Part shown: one piece after another, positions 1-8,789 of the stretch
Numbering within the stretch: the first letter of the stretch is position 1
Layout: the number at the start of each line of letters is the position of its first letter
NCBI RefSeq assembly: GCF_008630635.1
Contig: NZ_CP043869.1
Span: 496,001-560,000 of the forward strand
Direction: 5' to 3'
DNA from: Neptunomonas concharum
Lineage (GTDB): Bacteria; Pseudomonadota; Gammaproteobacteria; Pseudomonadales; Balneatricaceae
DNA: 64,000 bases
The notes under the pieces: model-generated
Told to the model about the DNA's origin: nothing
Seen by the model: the letters and a program-made list of their open reading frames with translations, nothing else
Database searches by the model: none
Program-made: the position numbers and the translations under genes

Positions 1-1962
1 GGTCATTCCTCTAAAAAGCTATCACTGGTAGAGGTGGTCCCCTATTGGAATTGGATTCTAGTTGCGGGTGTTTATCCTGAAGAAATTGATCAGATATTCA
101 GACGGCAAGTGCAAGAGGAGCAGAAAGATCTAACAGAAGATTTATGGTTTCTGCTGTTGGTGTTGAGTGCTATTGGTTTAGTGATGCTATTGATTTCATG
201 GGCATATGGGCAGTGGCTAAGGCGTTTGTTTCTTGACTATCAGGCTGATATTAAAGCGCAGAAATACCAGATAGATGAAGATGCTCGAGAGCTGCAAATA
301 GCTTCGCGTGTTTTTGAAACTGCCCGTGAAGGCATTATGGTAACTGACCCTGAAAATAGAATAGTTGCAGTTAATCGTTCATTTACAGAGATAACAGGAT
401 ACACCTCGGATGAGGTAAAGGGAGTTAATCCCAAAATACTCTCTTCAGGTAGGCATTCTCCCGATTTCTATCGGCGAATGTGGACATCTTTAATGGAAAC
501 AGATCAATGGGCAGGGGAGATATGGAACACGACAAAAGGGGGGCAAACGTTTCCTGAGCACTTATCTCTTTCAGCGTTTCGCGATGAACAAGGCGAAGTT
601 GTAAATTATGTTGCTACCTTTAGTGATGTTACCGAACAAAAATTGGCTGAAGAGCAGCTTCGCTACATGGCTGAGTATGACGATTTAACAGGCATGCCCA
701 ATAGGCGCTTGTTGATGGATCGTGTTAACCAAACGATAGCCAGAGCAAAACGTCAGCAACTAAGATGCTTTACATTGATGTTTATTGACTTAGATCGTTT
801 TAAAAATATCAATGATTCATTGGGCCACAGTGCGGGTGATCAAGTTTTACAGGAAGTGGCACAGCGTTTACAAGGGGCGGTTAGAGAGATAGATACGGTC
901 AGCCGTATCGGGGGGGATGAGTTTGTTGTTTTAATCTCAGGTAAAGGTGACGACGCTATCGCATCGGCGGCAAACCTGTCGAGGCGTTTGCTTCGGATGG
1001 TCTCTGAGCCTATTGTTGAACAAGGTGTGGAGCTTATCGTAACCCCCAGTATTGGTATAGCAAGTTATCCAGCGGATGGTGAGGATTTTGAAACGTTACT
1101 GCGCAATGCTGATGCTGCGCTCTATCATGCGAAGTCCCTAGGAAGAAATAATTTCCAATTTTACAGTGCTGAGATGAATGAAAAGGCCTCGTCGCGCTTG
1201 ATTATGGAAAATGCACTAAGGCAGGCGCTCGAGAAAAAAGCATTCGAACTCTATTACCAGCCTCAATATGATATGCAGACTCGACGTTTATCCGGTTGCG
1301 AAGCACTGATTCGTTGGTGTCATGAGGGTGAACTAATAGCGCCGGACCAGTTTATTCCGTTGGCTGAAGAAACCGGGCTTATCCTATCTATTGGTGAATG
1401 GGTACTTAGAGAAGGGTGCCGGCAAGGTGCTGAGTGGCTGTCTCAAGGGTATGATGTGCCCTCGGTTGCGGTTAATGTATCGGCGGTTCAGTTTCGTTAT
1501 GAGTTTTACTCAACGGTTAAAGAGGTGCTCAAAGAGACCGGTTTCCCTGCAGAGCGCTTAGTGCTTGAAGTGACGGAAAGCACCCTGATGAAAGATGCGG
1601 TTAGGGCTCGGCAGCTGCTTATGAAATTAAAGCTATTAGGTGTTCAAATTGCACTAGATGATTTTGGTACTGGTTATTCAAGTTTGGCTTATCTGAAGAA
1701 GTTCTCATTGGATAAACTGAAAATTGATCGAGCTTTTATTGATGGTCTGCCAAATGATAAGGATGATAAAGCGATAGTGGGTTCTATATTGGATGTGGCA
1801 CGTCATTTGGGACTTGAGACAATAGCTGAAGGTGTTGAAACGGCCGAACAAGCAGAGTTTTTAACGATGTACCGATGTGAACAAGCGCAAGGCTTCCTCT
1901 TTTCTAAAGCCATTCCTGCGAAAGACTTTACTGATCTCATTAAAAAAAATTATGCTAGTTAA
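1..1962 (+). CDS. Cache-PAS-GGDEF-EAL cyclic-di-GMP protein, 5' end outside window
   Basis: The reading frame is open from base 1, so the true start lies upstream. The first residues (through PYWNWILVAGVY) look like the end of a periplasmic single Cache domain. A membrane helix follows (about bases 145-220), then one PAS domain (about 300-650), GGDEF (about 680-1160) and EAL (about 1190-1930). GGDEF is intact at base 910 and is preceded by an RxxD inhibitory site (REID). The EAL domain keeps EAL (base 1300), VNVS, LEVTES, DDFGTGYSS, LKID, AEGVE and QGF, so both cyclase and phosphodiesterase chemistry look possible. It is an inner-membrane sensor that probably tunes c-di-GMP to a small extracellular ligand; the ligand cannot be read from this fragment. 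Confidence 0.93.
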   Translation, partial: GHSSKKLSLVEVVPYWNWILVAGVYPEEIDQIFRRQVQEEQKDLTEDLWFLLLVLSAIGLVMLLISWAYGQWLRRLFLDYQADIKAQKYQIDEDARELQIASRVFETAREGIMVTDPENRIVAVNRSFTEITGYTSDEVKGVNPKILSSGRHSPDFYRRMWTSLMETDQWAGEIWNTTKGGQTFPEHLSLSAFRDEQGEVVNYVATFSDVTEQKLAEEQLRYMAEYDDLTGMPNRRLLMDRVNQTIARAKRQQLRCFTLMFIDLDRFKNINDSLGHSAGDQVLQEVAQRLQGAVREIDTVSRIGGDEFVVLISGKGDDAIASAANLSRRLLRMVSEPIVEQGVELIVTPSIGIASYPADGEDFETLLRNADAALYHAKSLGRNNFQFYSAEMNEKASSRLIMENALRQALEKKAFELYYQPQYDMQTRRLSGCEALIRWCHEGELIAPDQFIPLAEETGLILSIGEWVLREGCRQGAEWLSQGYDVPSVAVNVSAVQFRYEFYSTVKEVLKETGFPAERLVLEVTESTLMKDAVRARQLLMKLKLLGVQIALDDFGTGYSSLAYLKKFSLDKLKIDRAFIDGLPNDKDDKAIVGSILDVARHLGLETIAEGVETAEQAEFLTMYRCEQAQGFLFSKAIPAKDFTDLIKKNYAS

Positions 1963-2026
1963 TAAATATTAATTTGGCTTATGGTGGCTTGAGAGTATCC
2001 TAGCTCTTTTTTGTGGAAGCTTCCTA

Positions 2027-2932
2027 ATGGTGCCGGTACGCTTAATCCCTTTTATTAGCTTATGCCTTGCTATGTTGTTATGGGCAAGCTCTTTTATTGC
2101 TTTAAAAATAGCATTTCAAAGCTACGATCCCATGGTAGTTATCCTTGGGCGTATGCTGGTGGCATCTGTTTGTTTTCTTCTCTTCTTTAAATATATTGTC
2201 AGGATTGATTATCGTAAGGGTGACTGGAAGCCTTTGCTTTTCATGGTGGTATCCGAGCCTTGTTTATATTTTCTATTCGAAGCACATGCATTGCAAAACA
2301 CCAGTGCCGCTCAAGCTGGTATGATTACGGCCTTGGCCCCGTTGCTAGTGGCTATTGGTGCCTTTTATGTGCTGAAAGAACGTCTTCACCGTGAGGCATG
2401 GCTGGGCTTTGGTGTAGCTGTGGCGGGGGCAATCTGGTTGAGCTTGGCGAGTAATGAGACTGATCATGCCCCTAATCCGTTGCTAGGAAACTTTTTAGAA
2501 TTGTGTGCCATGATTTGCGCGACGGGCTATACGTTAGCGCTTAAGCATTTGTCGTCTCGCTACTCCACATGGTTTTTGACGGCGCTGCAGGCGTTTTGTG
2601 GCGCATTGTTTTTTGCCCCTTTTATGCTGCTTCCTAGTACTGAGTTGCCGACGTCTGTGAATATGGAAGGGCTTGCAGCTATTGTCTATCTAGGTACGCT
2701 GATTAATATAGGTGCTTATGGGCTATACAATTTAGCAGTCTCGAAAATAAAAGCCTCTCAAGCCTCCGCCTTTATCAACTTAATTCCTGTTTTTACATTG
2801 ATAATGGCGTTTCTCATACTGGGAGAGACATTTAATTTGCAGCAGTTATGTGCATCCGCATTAGTGTTAGGGGGTGTTTTACTAAGCCAGTGGCAGCCTA
2901 AGCGCCCAGAGGCGATTGTAACTCCGGTTTAA
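2027..2932 (+). CDS. DMT-superfamily (EamA) permease
   Basis: 301 residues forming about ten hydrophobic helices in two homologous EamA halves (roughly 8-140 and 155-290), the usual drug/metabolite transporter layout and length. The N-terminal stretch LLWASSFIALK is typical of the family. ATG at 2027 is chosen because it directly precedes the first helix; Shine-Dalgarno pairing is weak. The protein sits in the inner membrane and most likely exports a small metabolite or amino acid; the substrate cannot be predicted. It is a single gene, 64 bp after the c-di-GMP gene and 91 bp before nudL. Confidence 0.88.
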   Translation: MVPVRLIPFISLCLAMLLWASSFIALKIAFQSYDPMVVILGRMLVASVCFLLFFKYIVRIDYRKGDWKPLLFMVVSEPCLYFLFEAHALQNTSAAQAGMITALAPLLVAIGAFYVLKERLHREAWLGFGVAVAGAIWLSLASNETDHAPNPLLGNFLELCAMICATGYTLALKHLSSRYSTWFLTALQAFCGALFFAPFMLLPSTELPTSVNMEGLAAIVYLGTLINIGAYGLYNLAVSKIKASQASAFINLIPVFTLIMAFLILGETFNLQQLCASALVLGGVLLSQWQPKRPEAIVTPV

Positions 2933-2966
2933 TTACGAGACGGCATCATATGCTGGTTCATTGTTA

Positions 2967-2997
2967 CTGACAGGAACAACTGTTTTTAAGGTATGAT
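2967..2997 (+). promoter_or_regulatory. possible sigma70 promoter for nudL
   Basis: CTGACA (2967-2972, 5 of 6 to TTGACA) and TATGAT (2992-2997, 5 of 6 to TATAAT) are separated by 19 bp, longer than ideal. They lie about 27 bp before the nudL start in the only gap upstream of this gene group. Confidence 0.3.
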
Positions 2998-3023
2998 ATT
3001 TGGAGAATTGATATAGGAGTTTT

Positions 3024-3617
3024 ATGCTTAATCAACTTCGCCAAAGACTACGAACATATGAGCCCCGCCAGTTTCCAAGTAGAAGCCCTAAAGCAGGGGT
3101 TCTGATTGCGTTAACCGATTCGCCTGACCCTCAGGTAATCTTAACGAAGCGCTCTTCGCGTTTATCTACTCATAGTGGAGAAGTGGCGTTTCCCGGAGGG
3201 AAACACGATAGTACTGATCCTGACCTTCTGTTTACAGCGCTACGAGAAGCTGAGGAAGAGATTGGATTATCGCCAAGGGATGTTGAGATCCTGTCGCCGT
3301 TGGGACAAGTGATGTCAAAGCATAGTTTACAGGTGACGCCTTGGGTGGGTATTGTTCCTGCGGCTATTGAGCTAACACCCAACCCGGATGAGTTGGAGGC
3401 CATTTTTCGCGTTCCTCTCTCTTTTTTTATGGAGGACCGCCGCCATCATACAGACGAGATTCGTTTCAAGGGGAAAAGCCACTTTGTTCCAGCATATGAG
3501 TACGACGGGCATATTATTTGGGGCTTGACTGCCTATATGTTGGTCGAGCTGCTTAATGTCGGGTTTGATGCTGATATTCCTATGAAACCGAGACCGGAGC
3601 ATTATCGTGACTGTTGA
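3024..3617 (+). CDS. nudL: NudL-type Nudix hydrolase (CoA pyrophosphatase family)
   Basis: 197 residues, the usual NudL length. The Nudix box runs from about residue 53 with GG..., then REAEEEIGL (G-x5-E-x7-REUxEExGU). Just upstream is the LTKRSSRLSTHSGEVAFPGG segment that marks the CoA-hydrolysing UPF0035/NudL subgroup. Family members split coenzyme A into 3',5'-ADP and phosphopantetheine in the cytoplasm. ATG at 3024 follows an AGGAG ribosome site. Its 3' end overlaps the DUF1289 gene by 11 bp, suggesting one transcript with the next two genes. The exact substrate is inferred from family membership. Confidence 0.88.
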   Translation: MLNQLRQRLRTYEPRQFPSRSPKAGVLIALTDSPDPQVILTKRSSRLSTHSGEVAFPGGKHDSTDPDLLFTALREAEEEIGLSPRDVEILSPLGQVMSKHSLQVTPWVGIVPAAIELTPNPDELEAIFRVPLSFFMEDRRHHTDEIRFKGKSHFVPAYEYDGHIIWGLTAYMLVELLNVGFDADIPMKPRPEHYRDC

Positions 3618-3801
3618 TAAAAAAGATGAGCCTTTTGTGCGCAACCCTTGCATGGGCGTTTGTGCCTTGGATGAGCATGACTTGTGCATCGCTTGCCGAC
3701 GCAGCGGTATCGAAATAGCGGAATGGGGTGTTATGACGAATGAGCAGCGACGTGATGTTATCAAGAAAATTGAGCGGCGATATCAAGGTGAAATTTGTTA
3801 G
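3607..3801 (+). CDS. DUF1289 small cysteine-rich protein
   Basis: 64 residues matching DUF1289: PCMGVC, then CIACRRSG, and a helical tail beginning EIAEW. The four cysteines (C-x3-C-x8-C-x2-C) look like a metal or Fe-S site, but no function is established for the family. The start is GTG at 3607, inside the end of nudL, which implies translational coupling. Such genes often sit beside Nudix or housekeeping genes. Cytoplasmic. Confidence 0.85.
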   Translation: MTVDKKDEPFVRNPCMGVCALDEHDLCIACRRSGIEIAEWGVMTNEQRRDVIKKIERRYQGEIC

Positions 3802-3816
3802 GTGGGATGATAAACA

Positions 3817-4113
3817 ATGAAAGTGATGGTTGATCTTTGTGTTGTGCCGATAGGTGTAGGCGTTTCTGTATCTGAGTACGTTACCGCGTGCCAAAGAGAG
3901 ATTCAAGCCGCGGGTTTATCTCATCAAATGCATGCCTATGGTACTAATATCGAAGGTGATTGGGATGACGTGTTTGCCGTGGTGAAGCGTTGTCACGAAG
4001 TGGTACACGAGATGGGAGCCCCCCGTGTGACTACTTCTATGAGAGTAGGTACACGTACTGATAGGGAGCAAACGATCTCGGATAAAGTGCAAAGCGTTCT
4101 TTCAAAGTTGTGA
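3817..4113 (+). CDS. MTH1187-family thiamine-binding protein
   Basis: 98 residues beginning MVDLCVVPIG and containing YGTNIEGDWDDVF and RVTTSMRVGTRTD, the hallmarks of the MTH1187/YkoF-like family (formerly DUF77). Members form a ferredoxin-like tetramer that binds thiamine or related ligands; they are not enzymes as far as is known. It is 15 bp after the DUF1289 gene and likely cotranscribed. It ends 2 bp before the stop of the convergent corB gene. Confidence 0.85.
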   Translation: MKVMVDLCVVPIGVGVSVSEYVTACQREIQAAGLSHQMHAYGTNIEGDWDDVFAVVKRCHEVVHEMGAPRVTTSMRVGTRTDREQTISDKVQSVLSKL

Positions 4114-4115
4114 AG

Positions 4116-5384
4116 TTAGTCCTCACGTTTAGGTAGCTCTATGATGCGAGCGCTTTTAATTAGGTTGTCAGACATTTGTAATGTTTCGATCCGGTAGTTG
4201 GCAATCTGTAGGCAAACGTTTGCATCGGGAATTGCCTCAAGCGTCTCAATGATCAAGCCATTGAGGGTTTTAGGGCCGTCTGTTGGGAGTTCCCAAGAGA
4301 GCGACTTATTGATCTCGCGAATATAGGCTGAAGCTTCGATAAAGTAGCTGCCATCCTCCTGAGGGTGAATGTCTGAATTCTCTTCTCGGTGTTCAGCTGA
4401 CAGCTCTCCTACGATCTCCTCCAAAATATCTTCCAGTGTGGCAATGCCTTGTACATCACCATACTCATCAACCACTAAGCCGATACGGCGGCTCTCTTTC
4501 TGGAAATTTAGAAGCTGTGTCTGTAGTGGCGTACCTTCCGGGATAAAGTAAGGTTCACGAATAACTTGTAAAATGGCAGGTTTGGTCACTTTCCCTTGTT
4601 GAATAAGTTGCGCCAGATTACGCATATGTAAAATACCAACCACTTTATTTACCTCACCGTTATAGACAGGTAACCGAGTGTGATTGGTTTTAGACAGTTG
4701 TTCTAAAATACAGTCAAGGTCTTGGTCTAGATCGATCCCTTGAATCTCGTTTTTTGGGATCATAATATCGTCTACCGTGACATCATTTAGTTCTAATACC
4801 CCCAAAAGCATGGACTGCTTACGTTTAGGCAACAAGGCGCCAGCCTCATTCACCAGCGTGCGTAACTCTTCTGTACTGAGATGATGTTCGCCGCTGCCGT
4901 CAGTGCTAATACCAAAGACTTTGAGTAAACCATTAGTGATACCATTAACTACCCAGACCAGAGGATAGGTTAGTTTTAATAGCGGGGTAAGGAGAAACGC
5001 TGCTGGAAAAGCGATTTTCTCCGGGTAGAGTGCTGCAACCGTCTTAGGTGAGACTTCTGCAAAAATAAGAATGATAATAGTTAGGCCTGCAGTCGCGATA
5101 GCGATACCTGCATCCCCCCATAAGCGAACAGCGATTACCGTTGCAATAGCAGAAGCTAAAATATTAACAAAGTTGTTACCAATCAGGATAACGCCGATGA
5201 GTCGGTCGGGACGCTCTAATAGCTTGCTGGCCTGCCGTGCGCCGCGATGGTTTTGTTTTACAAGGTGCTTAAGCCGGTAACGGTTGAGGGACATCATGCC
5301 TGTTTCTGAGCTTGAGAAAAAAGCTGAGCAGAAAATCAGAAAACAAAGTACGCCGAGAAGAAAACCTATCGATGCATCTTCCAA
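4116..5384 (-). CDS. corB: CorB (YfjD) CNNM/HlyC-CorC family membrane protein
   Basis: 422 residues: a DUF21/CNNM transmembrane domain (about 1-185, with SSSETGMMSLNRYRLKHL), two CBS domains (about 205-330, with IMIPKNEIQGID and VVDEYGDVQGIATLEDILE), and a C-terminal CorC_HlyC domain (about 345-420). The family is linked to Mg2+/Co2+ efflux or homeostasis in the inner membrane. The start is TTG at 5384: no in-frame ATG or GTG is near, and the N-terminus aligns with E. coli YfjD, which also begins ME. The order corB-ypjD-ffh-rpsP-rimM-trmD-rplS matches E. coli. An SD-like AAGG lies 9 nt upstream, inside a hairpin arm. Confidence 0.93.
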   Translation of the reverse strand: MEDASIGFLLGVLCFLIFCSAFFSSSETGMMSLNRYRLKHLVKQNHRGARQASKLLERPDRLIGVILIGNNFVNILASAIATVIAVRLWGDAGIAIATAGLTIIILIFAEVSPKTVAALYPEKIAFPAAFLLTPLLKLTYPLVWVVNGITNGLLKVFGISTDGSGEHHLSTEELRTLVNEAGALLPKRKQSMLLGVLELNDVTVDDIMIPKNEIQGIDLDQDLDCILEQLSKTNHTRLPVYNGEVNKVVGILHMRNLAQLIQQGKVTKPAILQVIREPYFIPEGTPLQTQLLNFQKESRRIGLVVDEYGDVQGIATLEDILEEIVGELSAEHREENSDIHPQEDGSYFIEASAYIREINKSLSWELPTDGPKTLNGLIIETLEAIPDANVCLQIANYRIETLQMSDNLIKSARIIELPKRED

Positions 5385-5391
5385 AACAAAA

Positions 5392-5417
5392 GGCCTTACA
5401 TAACTATTGGGAAGGCC
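5392..5417 (-). promoter_or_regulatory. hairpin sequestering the corB ribosome-binding site
   Basis: On the minus strand GGCCTT (5417-5412) pairs with AAGGCC (5397-5392) around a 14-nt loop and is followed by TTTT. It lies between ypjD and corB. The 3' arm contains the SD-like AAGG used by corB, so the stem could act as a weak ypjD terminator or as a translational gate for corB. Confidence 0.4.
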
Positions 5418-5460
5418 ATTTTCAGTGCGAGCCGACTGTGTGTCAAGAGGCGTCTTTGGT

Positions 5461-6249
5461 CTAAGATCCTAGAATCTCTAAAACCAGTTTGGATCCAAAG
5501 AAACCAAGCATTAAAAGGAAGAAGCCGCTAACGGTCCAGCGAACAGCTCGGTGGCTTCTCCAGCCCAAAACAGTCCTGCCCCAGAGTAGAACAGCGTAAA
5601 GAACCCAAGCCAAAATAGAGAGTAATGTTTTGTGTACAAGGTGTTGGGCGAATAAGTTATCTACAAAGAGAAAGCCTGTCACCAAAGAGGCAGTCAGCAA
5701 TATGATCCCGATCCACAGTAAGTCAAAGAGTAGGCGTTCCATTGTTTGCAATGGGGGGAGTGATGCCACTAACCCGCGGGTGTGGTGTTGTTTAAGGGCC
5801 TGATCTTGTTTGGCTAGCAGGAAGGCTTGAAAAGTAGCGACTGTGAAAATGCTATACGCAAGGATAGATAAGAGAATATGGATGATCAGGCCGCCTTTAA
5901 AAAGCTTAGCAGTACCAAGATCGGGCCCCCACATTGATAATGCTGCCGTAATGGCCGCCATCGGAAGCACACCGATAAAAAGATTTTCAATGGATTGTCG
6001 AAAGCTGCTAATAATAACTACGGTGGCGACGAGCCAGGCGACAAGCGAACCTGCAATAAAGAAGCCTAAATTTATTCCATCATCTTGATGAAGTACGCCA
6101 TAAACGGAATGGGTATGGAAGAGAACGGCAGCACAAGCAAGTAACGTGACGACTTTGCCTTTCGTTGGTTGCCCTTTTAATACACGAAATTGAAGAAACG
6201 CCGCGATTAGATAAAGAAATATGGCGAGCAATGTGGAAATTATAAACAT
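5461..6249 (-). CDS. ypjD: YpjD/CcsA-like inner-membrane protein
   Basis: 262 residues, almost entirely hydrophobic, with about eight helices. This is the cytochrome-c-assembly (CcsA/ResC-like) fold of E. coli YpjD, with conserved histidines in HTHSVYGVLH and HILLSILAYS. Despite the fold there is no evidence here that it handles haem. In E. coli the gene neighbours corB and has been associated with cobalt/magnesium phenotypes. ATG at 6249 follows a strong AGGAGG. Divergent from ffh and upstream of corB, probably in the same leftward transcript. Confidence 0.88.
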   Translation of the reverse strand: MFIISTLLAIFLYLIAAFLQFRVLKGQPTKGKVVTLLACAAVLFHTHSVYGVLHQDDGINLGFFIAGSLVAWLVATVVIISSFRQSIENLFIGVLPMAAITAALSMWGPDLGTAKLFKGGLIIHILLSILAYSIFTVATFQAFLLAKQDQALKQHHTRGLVASLPPLQTMERLLFDLLWIGIILLTASLVTGFLFVDNLFAQHLVHKTLLSILAWVLYAVLLWGRTVLGWRSHRAVRWTVSGFFLLMLGFFGSKLVLEILGS

Positions 6250-6329
6250 CTCTTCCTCCTAAAGAGGGCTAGTTTGGCACAAATGTGCGGTGGTGGAAAT
6301 ATGGGGTGTGGCATAGCCATGCACTAGGC

Positions 6330-6335
6330 TATAAT
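6330..6335 (+). promoter_or_regulatory. candidate -10 element for ffh
   Basis: A perfect TATAAT lies in the 185-bp divergent gap between ypjD and ffh, about 100 bp before the ffh start. No convincing -35 hexamer is found at 16-18 bp, so it is only a candidate. Nothing else stands out in the gap. Confidence 0.3.
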
Positions 6336-6434
6336 GCGCACAAAGTTATAGTTATTTCCGGATTGGGAAGCCCCGCAAGCGCGTCGGATTAGTTGTCGCT
6401 TGTTTCGTATGCTTCCATCCCAGTAGAGGCATCT

Positions 6435-7820
6435 ATGTTTGAGAATCTTTCAGAACGGTTAACGAAAACGCTTCGCTTTGTGACCGGGCAGGCGAAGTTA
6501 ACTGAAGACAATATCAAAGATACGCTCCGCGAAGTGCGTATGGCGCTATTAGAGGCCGATGTGGCTCTGCCGGTTGTTAAGGAATTTGTTAATAGTGTTA
6601 AAGAGCGTGCGGTGGGTGTTGAAGTATCCAAAAGCTTAACCCCTGGGCAGGTCTTCGTAAAAATAGTTAACGAAGAGTTGGTTCGCGTTATGGGGGAGGC
6701 GAATGAGGCACTTAACTTAGCAGCGACGCCTCCTGCCGTTGTGCTAATGGCTGGTTTGCAGGGTGCTGGTAAAACAACATCGGTTGCAAAGCTTTCTCGG
6801 CTGTTAAAAGATCGTGAAAAGAAAAAAGTCTTGGTGGTATCTGCCGATGTTTATCGTCCGGCAGCTATCAAGCAGTTGGAAACGTTAGCGGCAGAAGTGG
6901 GTGTGGATTTCTTCCCCTCTTCGGCTGATCAAGATCCTATTGATATCGCCCGTGCAGCGATTCAGCATGCAAAAATCCAGCATCATGATGTGTTGTTAGT
7001 TGATACGGCAGGTCGTTTGCATGTTGACAGCGACATGATGGACGAAATTAAGCGCCTTCATGCGGCGATTAATCCCATAGAAACCTTGTTTGTTGTCGAT
7101 GCGATGACAGGTCAAGATGCAGCGAATACCGCGCGTTCCTTTAACGAAGTTTTGCCCTTGACCGGCGTCATTCTGACGAAAGCTGATGGTGATGCTCGCG
7201 GTGGTGCAGCTTTATCTGTTCGTCATATTACCGGTAAGCCCATTAAGTTTATTGGTATGGGTGAAAAAATTGATGCGCTGGAGCCTTTCTACCCAGACCG
7301 TTTAGCATCCAGAATTTTGGGTATGGGTGACGTGCTTTCTTTGATTGAGGAAGCTGAGCGCAAAATAGATAAAGATAAAGCTGAGAAATTTGCGGCCAAG
7401 ATCAAAAAAGGAAAAGGCTTTGATCTGGAAGATTTCCGTGAGCAGATTCAGCAGATGAAAAATATGGGCGGCATGATGGGAATGCTGGATAAGATGCCTG
7501 GTATGGGGCAACTAGCCCAGGCAGCTGATGCCAGTAAAGCGGAAAAAGGAATTATTCAGATGGAGTGTATTATTAACTCCATGACACCTGGAGAGCGCCG
7601 CAACCCAGATATTATTAGTGGTTCACGTAAAAAGCGTATTGCCGCAGGTTCAGGAACGCAAATTCAGGATGTTAACCGTTTGCTTAAGCAGCATAAGCAG
7701 ATGTCTAAGATGATGAAGAAGTTTTCTGGCAAAGGTGGTATCAGTAAAATGATGCGGGGTATGAAGGGGATGTTGCCTCCTGGCATGGGTGGAGGCCCGG
7801 GTGGCTTTCCTCGTATGTGA
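6435..7820 (+). CDS. ffh: signal recognition particle protein Ffh
   Basis: 461 residues with the N domain (about 1-85), the SRP GTPase G domain (P-loop GLQGAGKTT, DTAGR, TKADGDARGG) and a methionine-rich M domain (GGMMGMLDKMPGMGQL and a Met-rich tail). Ffh with 4.5S RNA binds signal sequences of nascent inner-membrane proteins and delivers ribosomes to FtsY. ATG at 6435 (MFENLSERL) is chosen over an upstream in-frame start because it aligns with the family N-terminus. The gene heads the conserved run into rpsP-rimM-trmD-rplS. The 4.5S RNA gene is not in this window. Confidence 0.98.
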   Translation: MFENLSERLTKTLRFVTGQAKLTEDNIKDTLREVRMALLEADVALPVVKEFVNSVKERAVGVEVSKSLTPGQVFVKIVNEELVRVMGEANEALNLAATPPAVVLMAGLQGAGKTTSVAKLSRLLKDREKKKVLVVSADVYRPAAIKQLETLAAEVGVDFFPSSADQDPIDIARAAIQHAKIQHHDVLLVDTAGRLHVDSDMMDEIKRLHAAINPIETLFVVDAMTGQDAANTARSFNEVLPLTGVILTKADGDARGGAALSVRHITGKPIKFIGMGEKIDALEPFYPDRLASRILGMGDVLSLIEEAERKIDKDKAEKFAAKIKKGKGFDLEDFREQIQQMKNMGGMMGMLDKMPGMGQLAQAADASKAEKGIIQMECIINSMTPGERRNPDIISGSRKKRIAAGSGTQIQDVNRLLKQHKQMSKMMKKFSGKGGISKMMRGMKGMLPPGMGGGPGGFPRM

Positions 7821-7848
7821 AGCCTGAATAAAAAACAAACAGTTTAGC

Positions 7849-7877
7849 TTTTCAATGGAGGTGGATTCGCGTAGAAT
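7849..7877 (+). promoter_or_regulatory. candidate promoter for the rpsP-rimM-trmD-rplS operon
   Basis: TTTTCA (7849-7854, 4 of 6) and TAGAAT (7872-7877, 5 of 6) are 17 bp apart in the 159-bp gap after ffh. The -10 lies in a 6-bp inverted repeat (GGATTC 7863-7868, GAATCC 7874-7879). A separate promoter for the ribosomal-protein operon at this point is plausible. Confidence 0.4.
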
Positions 7878-7902
7878 CCGCCCCCTGAATTTTCGATTTG
7901 GC

Positions 7903-7925
7903 CCGACAGGGATATATTCTGTCGG
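7903..7925 (+). promoter_or_regulatory. leader hairpin upstream of rpsP
   Basis: CCGACAG (7903-7909) and CTGTCGG (7919-7925) form a perfect 7-bp stem with a 9-nt loop, 54 bp before the rpsP start. No U-run follows, so it is not a simple terminator. It would be in the 5' UTR of the proposed promoter and may be a stability or regulatory element. Confidence 0.35.
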
Positions 7926-7979
7926 AACAGTAACGCTGGGTGATTTTAAAGCCCACGCAAAATATAAAGGGATCATCAT

Positions 7980-8231
7980 ATGGTCACAATTCGTTTGTCA
8001 CGTGGCGGCGCTAAAAAGCGTCCTTTCTACCAAATTACAGTTGCTGATTCACGCAACGCTCGCGATGGTCGCTTTATTGAGCGTATCGGCTTCTTCAATC
8101 CATCAGCACGTGGTCAGGAAGAGCGCCTGCGTCTGAACCTGGAGCGTGTAGAGTACTGGACTGGTAAAGGTGCTCAGTTGTCTGAGCGTGTTGCTCAGCT
8201 AGTTAAAGAAGCTAAAAAAACTGCACAGTAA
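7980..8231 (+). CDS. rpsP: 30S ribosomal protein bS16
   Basis: 83 residues, the standard bS16 length, beginning [19 protein letters not shown] and containing [19 protein letters not shown], both diagnostic. bS16 is an assembly protein of the 30S 5' domain. First gene of rpsP-rimM-trmD-rplS, which has its usual order. ATG at 7980 is preceded by AAAGGGATC. Confidence 0.99.
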   Translation: MVTIRLSRGGAKKRPFYQITVADSRNARDGRFIERIGFFNPSARGQEERLRLNLERVEYWTGKGAQLSERVAQLVKEAKKTAQ

Positions 8232-8252
8232 GTTAAGCTGCTGGATAGGTCA

Positions 8253-8786
8253 ATGAGCCGTAATACACAACCAGATGTAACTGTAGTCGGCCAGATAACA
8301 TCGGTTTATGGTGTTAAAGGGTGGGTAAAAATCTACTCTCACACCGACCCGATGGAAAATATCATGACCTATAAGCCGTGGCTGCTAAAAGTTGGTAGTC
8401 AGTGGAAACCGATTAAGGTAGAAGCTTCTAAACGGCATGCCAAAGGTTTGATTGCCAAGCTGGATGGGGTGGATGATCGCGAAGTTGCACGCCAATACTG
8501 TGGCGTTGATATCGCAGTCGAAACAAGTCTTCTCCCCGATTTGGGTGAAGGTGAGTACTACTGGAGCCAGCTGGAAAAACTGTCAGTTTATACGCTTTCC
8601 GATGAGTTGTTGGGGCGTGTAAGTCACTTGATGGAAACCGGTTCGAATGATGTGTTAGTCGTTCGGGGTAACGCAGAAAGTATAGATCGTCGTGAGCGAA
8701 TGATTCCTTACTTGCCTGATCAAGTGATCAAAGAAATTAACCTGGAAGCAGGTACGATGAGGGTCGATTGGGACCCTGAGTTCTGA
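8253..8786 (+). CDS. rimM: ribosome maturation factor RimM
   Basis: 177 residues, normal for RimM. An N-terminal RimM barrel (VVGQITSVYGVKGWVKIYSHT) is followed by a C-terminal PRC barrel (EYYWSQLEKL to the end). RimM binds uS19 and helps mature the 30S head; it acts in the cytoplasm on pre-30S particles. The stop codon is 3 bp before the trmD start, consistent with tight operon coupling. Confidence 0.98.
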   Translation: MSRNTQPDVTVVGQITSVYGVKGWVKIYSHTDPMENIMTYKPWLLKVGSQWKPIKVEASKRHAKGLIAKLDGVDDREVARQYCGVDIAVETSLLPDLGEGEYYWSQLEKLSVYTLSDELLGRVSHLMETGSNDVLVVRGNAESIDRRERMIPYLPDQVIKEINLEAGTMRVDWDPEF

Positions 8787-8789
8787 CCT

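Noticed and set aside
4212-4223. Perfect PurR-core palindrome GCAAACGTTTGC
   Set aside because: It lies in the middle of the corB coding sequence, far from any start; purC, the purine gene here, has no such site. Likely chance.
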